Positions 1-5,105 of a DNA stretch of 15,854 nt are shown one piece after another. Both the position numbers and the translations under genes were made by a program. The stretch is from Candidatus Peregrinibacteria bacterium (lineage in GTDB: Bacteria; Patescibacteriota; Gracilibacteria; Peribacterales; Peribacteraceae), in contig JACQCJ010000072.1 in the NCBI GenBank assembly GCA_016201685.1, positions 1 to 15,854 on the forward strand. The letters are read 5' to 3'. The stretch's first letter is position 1; each line of letters begins with the position of its first letter. The notes beneath the pieces were generated by a model, which did no database searches, had not been told where the DNA came from, and worked only from the letters and a program-made list of their open reading frames with translations.

Positions 1-1
1 G

Positions 2-238
2 GATGAACTTCTGCGCAGGATCGAGGCACAAGGCGGCTCCTACGAATGGCCCGACATCCTGCGGGATCTGAAAGCCGTGAAGGCTGTGAAAGTCCGGGAG
101 GGAGAGAAGACGTACCTGCTGCGCACGGCGCTGCAAGGATGCGCCGGAAAAATCTTCCAGGCCGTAGGAGTTGCGTCTCCGCCCAGTGTGATGCCGAATG
201 GTAGATTTCCTGGTGCCACGCTCTGCGTCATGCCCTGA
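2..238 (+). CDS. Transposase C-terminal fragment, probably IS1634-like (5' end outside window)
   Basis: An open frame enters from the left edge and stops at TGA 236-238, giving 78 residues with no start in the window. The segment reading roughly YEWPDILRDLKAVKAV, then TYLLRTALQG and AGKIFQAVGVASPP, resembles the extreme C-terminus of IS1634/IS4-type DDE transposases as I remember them (a WxxIxRDLxxLxxV strand, then YxLRTxLxGxAGxxFxAxGVxxPP). None of the catalytic residues are in view. The 17 residues after the PP are not family-like and may be read-through into flanking DNA. The gene converges on korB with about 90 bases between the stops. A possible element end lies near 273-287, but I cannot confirm a terminal inverted repeat because the other end is outside the window. 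The family call rests on memory of a short segment. Confidence 0.55.
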   Translation, partial: DELLRRIEAQGGSYEWPDILRDLKAVKAVKVREGEKTYLLRTALQGCAGKIFQAVGVASPPSVMPNGRFPGATLCVMP

Positions 239-294
239 TTGTTGGCTTCAGGATGCCATCTCATTTTTACAACTGTAGAAGTTCAGTCAAACAA

Positions 295-317
295 ATCCTT
301 CCCGTTGGGAATCGGAT
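295..317 (-). terminator. Possible weak terminator hairpin after korB
   Basis: A 5-bp perfect stem (TTCCC/GGGAA, 3-nt loop, 299-311) is extended by ATCC/GGAT with a 2-nt bulge. It lies just beyond the korB stop. On the minus strand it is followed by a loose T-containing stretch (GGATTTGTTTG) rather than a proper T-run. It could end the flavodoxin-korAB transcript, but the signal is weak. Confidence 0.25.
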
Positions 318-327
318 CGATTTCGCA

Positions 328-1227
328 TCACACCAAATCCCCCCACAGCGCACTCACATCCTTGATCGAAACCTCCTCCACGCAGGTGGTCGTGACATTC
401 TTCCGCGGGACGAGACGATCGTAGAAGCTCGGGACATCCTCACGCTCGTACAGAATACCCGTGGAGATGCGCTTGGAGGTATCGATGGCGATCGCGCGTC
501 CTCTCTCCAAATTGGTCGGATCGTGCCCCTCGGCATTCACATCGTAGCAATGTTCGAGAAAGTACTCGTGCGTGGCGAAGTGGTTGTAGGTGGGACAGGC
601 CTGTAGGACATCGACGAAGGCAAAGCCGTGTTTCTGGTGAAGAATCGCCGCCTTGAAAATTTCCGTGAGCTGCGGGATATTCCCCGAAAATCCGCGCGCG
701 ACGAAGGTCGGTTCGAGTGCGAAGACGAATTCCATCGACTGCAGCGTGTGCTCGGGAATCCCGTTGGGCGAGGCGTTCATTGGTTGATCCTGCCAGGTGA
801 GCGCGCTCGCCTGCCCGAGCGTGAGGCCGTAATTGGCATTGTTGTGCAGGATGAACGTGATGGGATAGTTCGATCGGATGGCGTGGACCAAGTGCCCGAC
901 CCCCTCGGAGAAGCTGGCGCCGTCGCCCCCGAAGGCGATGACGGGTACCTGCATGTTCGCGAGCTTGGCGCCGGCCGCGAAAGGAAGAACGCGACCATGG
1001 AGACCGTGCGCGCGGTACCCGAGTAATTTATCCGACATGTTCCCGTGGCAGCCGACGTCGTAGCAGAGGAGCACCTGCCACGGCGCGAGCTTCAGTTCCA
1101 CCAGCGCCCGCTTGATCGCGGTCCACACGCCGTAATCGCCGCACGCATCGCACCACGTGCACTGCGTCTGGCAATGGTAATCCTTCATCGAGGGGCCTGG
1201 TCCGGTGGTGTCGAGGGAGATGGGCAT
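328..1227 (-). CDS. korB: 2-oxoacid:ferredoxin oxidoreductase, beta (TPP-binding) subunit
   Basis: This 299-residue protein has the usual length of KorB/PorB-type beta subunits. These subunits bind thiamine diphosphate and an Fe4S4 cluster and, with the gamma-alpha partner, decarboxylate a 2-oxoacid to acyl-CoA. The N-terminal CTWCDACGDYG matches the cluster-binding WCxxCGDFG motif, with one extra Cys in front. The next cysteine motif DVGCHGN corresponds to the family GIGCSGR, and HGLHGRVLPFAAGAKLAN to the family LHGRALPxAxGxKLAN. The TPP-Mg motif runs from GDGASFSEG (about residue 99) to LHNNANYGLTLGQ. The start codon abuts the korA stop (TGAATG), so translation is probably coupled. Pyruvate versus 2-oxoglutarate or a branched-chain oxoacid cannot be settled from the sequence, so the symbol denotes the family type. 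Confidence 0.93.
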   Translation of the reverse strand: MPISLDTTGPGPSMKDYHCQTQCTWCDACGDYGVWTAIKRALVELKLAPWQVLLCYDVGCHGNMSDKLLGYRAHGLHGRVLPFAAGAKLANMQVPVIAFGGDGASFSEGVGHLVHAIRSNYPITFILHNNANYGLTLGQASALTWQDQPMNASPNGIPEHTLQSMEFVFALEPTFVARGFSGNIPQLTEIFKAAILHQKHGFAFVDVLQACPTYNHFATHEYFLEHCYDVNAEGHDPTNLERGRAIAIDTSKRISTGILYEREDVPSFYDRLVPRKNVTTTCVEEVSIKDVSALWGDLV

Positions 1228-3072
1228 TCAATCAATGGTAGGAAATTGCAATTTCGCGCGAATCAATTCGACCAATTCGTCGACGAAGAACGGACGACCA
1301 TCGTACTTCAGAATCTTCTCATTGATCTCCAGGCCGCACTCCTGGCGAATGAGCACCCCCAGCTGCCCCTGGTAATTCTGCTCCACGAGGATGCTCTTCT
1401 TCGCCTTCTTCGCAAGCGCCTCGAGTCGATCCGTTTTCAATGGCCAGAGATAGGTGTAGTGAAGATATCCCAAGTTGCGAATTGCGAATTGTGAATTGTG
1501 ATGCAATTCTTGCAACGCATCCAGCACCGTATCTTTCGTGCTCCCCCATCCAACCAAGAGAACATCGACGCTTCCATCATTGTCAATTTTCCATTGTCCA
1601 TTGTCCATTCTCCACAATTCCGGTTCCGGCAGAGCGCTCTTCAACGTCTCCAGTTTCCGCATCCTCTTCTCCATCTGCTCCTTCGCGTTCTTCGCGGTCT
1701 CGTCGACCGTCCCATCCGCATTGTGTTCGTCTCCCTGCCCGCAGTACGTGGCGGCGTTGGATCCGGGAAGCCACCGCAACGATATCCCATCCTGCGCCGC
1801 AGGATCGTAGCGATCGACGGACTTCAGAGCCGCAAGCCTCTTTGTGTCCGTGACGAGCTTCCCTCGTTCAAGCGTCGCCTTCGTCTGATCATAGGGAGTC
1901 TGCGTGTAGAGCACCTCCGCGATCTGCTTGTCGGTGAGGACGATCACGGAAATCTGATATTGCTCGGCCAGGTTGAACGCGACGGGCATCAGATCGAACG
2001 CATCCTGGCTGTCGCTCACGGCGAGCACGCACCGCGCGAATTCCCCGTGCGCGGTGTGGATCGCCATCAGGAGATCGCCCTGCGCGGTCCAGGTGGGAAG
2101 GCCGGTGGCGGGCCCGGGGCGCTGCGCGAGGACGAAGACGGTGGGATTCTCGAGGATGCCATTCAGGGAAAGCGTCTCACTCATGAGGTCGAAGCCTCCA
2201 CCCGAGGTCGCGGTGAGCGCGCGCGCGCCCATGAACATCGCTCCGGTGACGATCTGTGCCGCAGTGATCTCGTCCTCCGCCTGCTTGAGAACCATGCCCG
2301 TCTCGTTCTGCAGATCGGCAATGAAGGAGAGGAGCGGACTCGAAGGCGTCATCGGGTAGCCGGCGTAGAGCCGCACGCCGGCGTGCATGGCGCCGAGCCC
2401 CATCGCCTGGCTTCCGGTCACGAGCAGGTGATCCTTCCAGACGGGGTCGGGCGGGGGAAGAGAGAGACGCGGAATTACTGGTTTTTGGTTTTTGGTTTTT
2501 GGTTTCTCGACCTGACCCATTTCTCGATGAAATGAAAAACCTTCCTCGATGCACTTCATGTTGAGCTCCAGGAGATTCTTCTTCTTCGCGAAGCGCTCGC
2601 CGACGAGCGCCTTGAGCACTTCCTTGTCTTGTCCCAGCGCCGCCCACAGGAAGGCGGCCAAAAGGACGTTGCCGAGGATCGGCTTGGCTTGCAGACGCTT
2701 GAGAATGTCTTCGAGGGGAATGGAGATGGCTGTGATCTGGTGTGTGTGGAGGAATTCCTTGTCAGCGGGAGGGAACTTCCACCCAAGCGTGTCGTGCACG
2801 ATGATGCCGCCCGGCTTGAGATCCCGCAGATTGTGCTCGAGGCCGTGGTGATTGAGGGCGAGAAGGACGTTGACCTGCGTCTCGGTACTGCGGATGCGCT
2901 CGTTGCTGCAATCGAGCTGGTAGGACGCGTGGCCGCCTTTGATCAGTGAGGGATACTCGCGATACCCGAACACGCAGTACCCTGCGCGCTTGAGTCCCTT
3001 GGCCACGATCTCGCCGATCGAGTTGATGCCCTGGCCGGATGCGCCGACGATTTTGAGGGAGATGCGTGTCAT
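1228..3072 (-). CDS. korA: 2-oxoacid:ferredoxin oxidoreductase, fused gamma-alpha subunit
   Basis: With the start chosen at 3072 the protein has 614 residues. Residues 6-185 form the gamma domain (KIVGASGQGINSIGEIV, then GYREYPSLIKGGHASYQLD). About 212-614 form the alpha domain (GSQAMGLGAMHAGVRLYAGYPMTPSSP at about 220-246, QAEDEITAAQIVTGAMFMGARA, TATSGGGFDLMSE). The C-terminal part has DVLLVGWGSTKD and LGYLHYTYLWPL. The frame stays open 39 codons further upstream, but those codons only translate a heptamer repeat, and MTRISLKIVG is the family-like start. No ribosome binding site is visible there. Three heptamer-repeat tracts lie in frame in the gene. They encode residues about 188-198 (the gamma-alpha linker, KPKTKNQKP), about 486-500 (MDNGQWKIDNDG) and about 523-535 (HHNSQFAIRN). 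None falls in a catalytic motif. The gene lies 50 bases downstream of flavodoxin and abuts korB, so the three probably form one operon. Confidence 0.92.
   Translation of the reverse strand: MTRISLKIVGASGQGINSIGEIVAKGLKRAGYCVFGYREYPSLIKGGHASYQLDCSNERIRSTETQVNVLLALNHHGLEHNLRDLKPGGIIVHDTLGWKFPPADKEFLHTHQITAISIPLEDILKRLQAKPILGNVLLAAFLWAALGQDKEVLKALVGERFAKKKNLLELNMKCIEEGFSFHREMGQVEKPKTKNQKPVIPRLSLPPPDPVWKDHLLVTGSQAMGLGAMHAGVRLYAGYPMTPSSPLLSFIADLQNETGMVLKQAEDEITAAQIVTGAMFMGARALTATSGGGFDLMSETLSLNGILENPTVFVLAQRPGPATGLPTWTAQGDLLMAIHTAHGEFARCVLAVSDSQDAFDLMPVAFNLAEQYQISVIVLTDKQIAEVLYTQTPYDQTKATLERGKLVTDTKRLAALKSVDRYDPAAQDGISLRWLPGSNAATYCGQGDEHNADGTVDETAKNAKEQMEKRMRKLETLKSALPEPELWRMDNGQWKIDNDGSVDVLLVGWGSTKDTVLDALQELHHNSQFAIRNLGYLHYTYLWPLKTDRLEALAKKAKKSILVEQNYQGQLGVLIRQECGLEINEKILKYDGRPFFVDELVELIRAKLQFPTID
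1471..1512. repeat. Heptamer array inside korA (7-nt period)
   Basis: Six consecutive 7-base units keep register here: CAAGTTG, then two copies of CGAATTG, then TGAATTG and two diverged units. The last intact unit begins a small palindrome, GAATTG/CAATTC with a 5-base loop at 1493-1509. An outer pair GTTGC/GCAAC (1474-1478 and 1512-1516) gives a second, wider symmetry. In the korA frame it encodes HHNSQFAIRN between DALQEL and LGYLHYTYLWPL, where related proteins have a short loop. Confidence 0.75.
1577..1618. repeat. Heptamer array inside korA (CCATTGT units)
   Basis: Six 7-base units in register: TCATTGT, CAATTTT, two identical CCATTGT units, CCATTCT and CCACAAT. It reads in one direction only, with no opposite arm. 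In korA it encodes MDNGQWKIDNDG, just before the DVLLVGWGST strand. Confidence 0.75.
2480..2507. repeat. Heptamer array inside korA (GGTTTTT units)
   Basis: Three perfect GGTTTTT units are followed by GGTTTCT. On the coding strand this gives the Lys/Pro-rich stretch KPKTKNQKP, which falls exactly in the linker between the gamma and alpha domains. Three units make 21 bases, so gain or loss of three units keeps the frame. Confidence 0.8.
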
Positions 3073-3082
3073 GGGATGAATG

Positions 3083-3159
3083 GCGATTTGCGAATTGTGA
3101 ATTGCAAGTTGCGAATAGATGATCATTCGCCATTCGCAACTCGCCATTCGCAATTCTTC
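3083..3159. repeat. Palindromic heptamer array between flavodoxin and korA
   Basis: Eleven consecutive 7-base units keep exact register. The left half uses GCGAATT-type units (GCGATTT, GCGAATT, GTGAATT). After the centre at about 3118-3124 the right half uses the reverse complement type (ATTCGCC, ATTCGCA). The halves can pair: GTTGCGAAT at 3108-3116 matches ATTCGCAAC at 3132-3140, with an outer GAATTGC/GCAATTC pair. The array covers the last codons and stop of flavodoxin and ends 10 bases before the korA start codon. Confidence 0.85.
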
Positions 3160-3617
3160 TGGATGATTGAAATCAGCACCTCGCTCCACTCTCTCACTTT
3201 CTCCTCCTGCCCATACGGCTCATTGACGATCGTGAGCATCGGAATGATTTCCTCTCCATGGTGCTCTGCAACGAAGGATTGCAAATGCGCCCCCGCCCCC
3301 GCCTTGTAGAAGTACCGCTCATCCCCCAGCGCAATGAGAGCGACCTTCTTGCCCGCCAGATCGACATCGTTCGCGCGATCACGAAGCAGAGCGAACATGT
3401 GCGGATTGAGCTGCCCTTCCTGCCCGCCCGTGTTCCAGGTGGAAGAGGCGAGCAGGAGCACATCGCCTGTGAGGAGATCCTCCGCCCGGGCTTCCTCCGC
3501 TCGCTTCACGAGGATCGTCCATGCTGCGAGATCGCGGCGCAGCAGATCCGTGAGCAGACCGACCACGTACTCCGTGTGACCGCTCGTGGAGGCGCAGATG
3601 ATTTGTAATGAAGGCAC
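3123..3617 (-). CDS. Flavodoxin (short-chain, FMN-binding electron carrier)
   Basis: This 164-residue protein has the flavodoxin length and fold signature. An N-terminal beta strand leads into the FMN phosphate loop (SLQIICASTSGHTEYVV, residues 3-19). The second FMN region is LLLASSTWNTGGQEGQLNP (about 55-73) and the third is VALIALGDERYFYKAGA. It probably carries low-potential electrons to or from the oxidoreductase encoded directly downstream, as flavodoxin can replace ferredoxin. The start is GTG. Its last 11 residues (NCEWRVANGE and the residue before) are encoded by the heptamer array, so the natural C-terminus was probably replaced or extended by the repeat. The start lies only 7 bases from a TACAAT hexamer, which suggests a leaderless transcript. 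Confidence 0.88.
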   Translation of the reverse strand: MPSLQIICASTSGHTEYVVGLLTDLLRRDLAAWTILVKRAEEARAEDLLTGDVLLLASSTWNTGGQEGQLNPHMFALLRDRANDVDLAGKKVALIALGDERYFYKAGAGAHLQSFVAEHHGEEIIPMLTIVNEPYGQEEKVREWSEVLISIIQKNCEWRVANGE

Positions 3618-3624
3618 GGGGTTG

Positions 3625-3630
3625 ATTGTA
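3625..3630 (-). promoter_or_regulatory. -10 element (TACAAT) for the flavodoxin-korAB transcript
   Basis: TACAAT on the minus strand is separated from the GTG start by 7 bases (CAACCCC), so transcription would begin at or beside the start codon. No convincing -35 is seen at 17 bases upstream. Confidence 0.5.
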
Positions 3631-3687
3631 CAGCACGAAGCGAGAGCTCGGAATCACGTCGAGGCATATTCACCTCCTTCATGCATC

Positions 3688-4839
3688 TCATTCCTTCGCT
3701 TTCTTCGGCAGATTGCCAATAGGGAGATGCACCCTGTAGACCATCCTCGGCTCCTTGCGAATGGCTTCTTCCATCGCGCGCATGATCTTATGATCCCGTG
3801 CAATGCTGTTCTCGTAAACCTCGAAGGTGACATCGATGACCCGCGACACGCCGTCCTTCCCTCGCTGCTTGCTCTGGAGCAGTTGAACGACCTCATGGAC
3901 GCTGAGCTTCGGTCCGCCTTCGGCATCTTCGAAGAACTTCTCGGGCAGGTCGACTTCGTGCCCGCCGAGGACGTAGATGGATACCTCGCGTCGCTTCTCC
4001 CATTCATCGAGGCGCATCTGCGGTTTCTCAACGAGGCGAGGATCCACGCGGCGGCGCTTGACCCATTCGGGCTCTGGGGGAACATCCGGTTTCGGAATCA
4101 CCGGAGCGTCGATCGTTCGCACCGGTCGTTCTTTCTCCTTCCCCACAACTGCTGCGCTGCCCGGTGTGGCCGCGGAACCCCCACCCACCCCGAAGCCTTT
4201 GTTGAAGTATTTGTAAATCAGCCACGCAAGATATGCGATGCCCGTCCACTTGAGCACCTTGCGAAGCCGGGGGCTCGCGACATTGAGAATTTTGCTCGAG
4301 AGCCATACGAGCCCGAGCCCTCCCGCGATCGTCTTGACCGGATGCTTGAGCGCCACATCCTTGAAGCCGCCTTTCTCGAAATCTTTGCCCATTGCGAGGA
4401 GCTCCTGCTTGGAACGGCCGCCGATATCGACGGCAGCCTGCTTCACTTTCTCGGCCACCGGTCTCGTCATCTCCGTCGCATCATCAACAAGCTTCTTGCC
4501 TCTCTCCACTGCGGTATCCGCGAAGTCTTCGACGTGTTCCAGACCTTCGGGCGCTTTGATTTCTCTCTCCATCTCCTCGAGTTCCCGGTGGAACTCTGCG
4601 TTCAGATTCTGCTGGCCCTGCGTCTTCTTCAGGTACTCCGCGATGGCACCGCGAAGCCTGCGCAGCTGCTTGCGCGCTTGGCGATCTTTCTCTGCTTTCT
4701 GGAGAATGCGGACTGCCTGCCGCAGAACCGGGATCTCCGGCATCGGATGGCCTTGCGGGTTCTTCAGCGCTTCAGTGGCTTGCTGGAGAATTTTTCTCTC
4801 AGAATGCAATTTCGGACGATCGAGTGCGGAGCGGTCCAT
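3688..4839 (-). CDS. Unknown membrane protein: helical N-domain, two TM segments, Pro-rich linker, soluble C-domain
   Basis: I do not recognise this 383-residue protein. Residues 1-165 are charged and helical, partly coiled-coil-like (FHRELEEMEREIKAP; VERGKKLVDDATEMTRPVAEKVKQ). Two hydrophobic segments at about 169-187 and 195-212 (LKWTGIAYLAWLIYKYF) look like a membrane hairpin. A Gly/Ala then Pro/Lys-rich linker spans about 215-275. A compact C-terminal domain from about 280 has alternating strand and helix patterns (REVSIYVLGGHEVDLPEKFF; SRVIDVTFEVYEN). The N-part resembles DUF883/apolipoprotein-like amphipathic helices only in composition. The frame is open 21 codons further upstream, but I prefer the ATG at 4839 because that extension looks like leader DNA. 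It lies upstream of flavodoxin in the same direction, 70 bases away, and the flavodoxin gene has its own -10. Confidence 0.75.
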   Translation of the reverse strand: MDRSALDRPKLHSERKILQQATEALKNPQGHPMPEIPVLRQAVRILQKAEKDRQARKQLRRLRGAIAEYLKKTQGQQNLNAEFHRELEEMEREIKAPEGLEHVEDFADTAVERGKKLVDDATEMTRPVAEKVKQAAVDIGGRSKQELLAMGKDFEKGGFKDVALKHPVKTIAGGLGLVWLSSKILNVASPRLRKVLKWTGIAYLAWLIYKYFNKGFGVGGGSAATPGSAAVVGKEKERPVRTIDAPVIPKPDVPPEPEWVKRRRVDPRLVEKPQMRLDEWEKRREVSIYVLGGHEVDLPEKFFEDAEGGPKLSVHEVVQLLQSKQRGKDGVSRVIDVTFEVYENSIARDHKIMRAMEEAIRKEPRMVYRVHLPIGNLPKKAKE

Positions 4840-4864
4840 ACAAGAAAGGGGGGACGTTGATAGA

Positions 4865-4870
4865 AGTGTA
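4865..4870 (-). promoter_or_regulatory. Candidate -10 (TACACT) for the unknown membrane protein
   Basis: TACACT on the minus strand lies 25 bases before the chosen ATG at 4839, leaving a short leader of about 18 bases without a clear ribosome binding site. No good -35 is apparent. Confidence 0.3.
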
Positions 4871-4938
4871 CAGGATGAAGATCTTCTTCCAATTCCCATC
4901 ATCGATGTTTCAGAGCGTGCTTAAAAACGCTCAAGGAC

Positions 4939-4974
4939 GCGTGTCGTCCCTCGACTCCGCTCGGGATGACACGC
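4939..4974. repeat. Hairpin with conserved loop (copy 1, opposite orientation)
   Basis: A 12-bp stem beginning GCGTGTC, with one G/A difference between the arms, encloses the 12-base loop TCGACTCCGCTC. That loop is the reverse complement of GAGCGGAGTCGA, seen in the copies at 5001 and 8430. It lies in the divergent region between two start codons, so it cannot be a terminator for either neighbour. Confidence 0.75.
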
Positions 4975-5000
4975 TTTGCTGTTGCTCTATAGCACAATAT

Positions 5001-5028
5001 GTCATGGTGAGCGGAGTCGAACCATGAC
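5001..5028. repeat. Hairpin with conserved loop GAGCGGAGTCGA (copy 2)
   Basis: An 8-bp perfect stem (first arm GTCATGGT) encloses the loop GAGCGGAGTCGA. The stem differs from copy 1 but each stem pairs with itself. A T8 run follows at about 5039-5046. No plus-strand gene lies upstream to be terminated. Confidence 0.8.
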
Positions 5029-5091
5029 TCTGAGGTACTTTTTTTAAATCGCTCTCAATTGATTGAATTTTCGAAGATGCGACATTTCCTG

Positions 5092-5097
5092 TATACT
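5092..5097 (+). promoter_or_regulatory. -10 element (TATACT) for the ADP-forming acetate-CoA ligase
   Basis: TATACT, a 5/6 match to consensus, lies 8 bases before the ATG at 5106. Initiation would fall within a base or two of the start codon, so a leaderless mRNA is expected. No ribosome binding site is present. The -35 position at 17-18 bases (TTTCGA) is weak. Confidence 0.6.
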
Positions 5098-5105
5098 ATA
5101 CGGAA

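Noticed and set aside
1498..2535. 345-residue plus-strand open frame
   Set aside because: It is antisense to korA, which has clear motifs throughout.
3083..3159. CRISPR-like array
   Set aside because: The units are 7 bases with no spacers and no cas genes are present; CRISPR repeats are 23-47 bases with unique spacers.
3073..3189. Longer korA start 39 codons upstream
   Set aside because: Those codons are heptamer-repeat translation and overlap the flavodoxin end; MTRISLKIVGASGQG is the family-like N-terminus.
3586..4860. 424-residue plus-strand open frame opposite the unknown membrane protein
   Set aside because: The minus-strand frame has a better protein character (two clean membrane helices, a charged helical domain, balanced composition) and lies in line with the operon; the plus frame has Leu/Arg/His shadow composition.
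5029..5046. Hairpin at 5001 plus T-run as an intrinsic terminator
   Set aside because: It points away from any gene that ends there; both flanking genes start nearby and diverge. The hairpin belongs to a repeat family.
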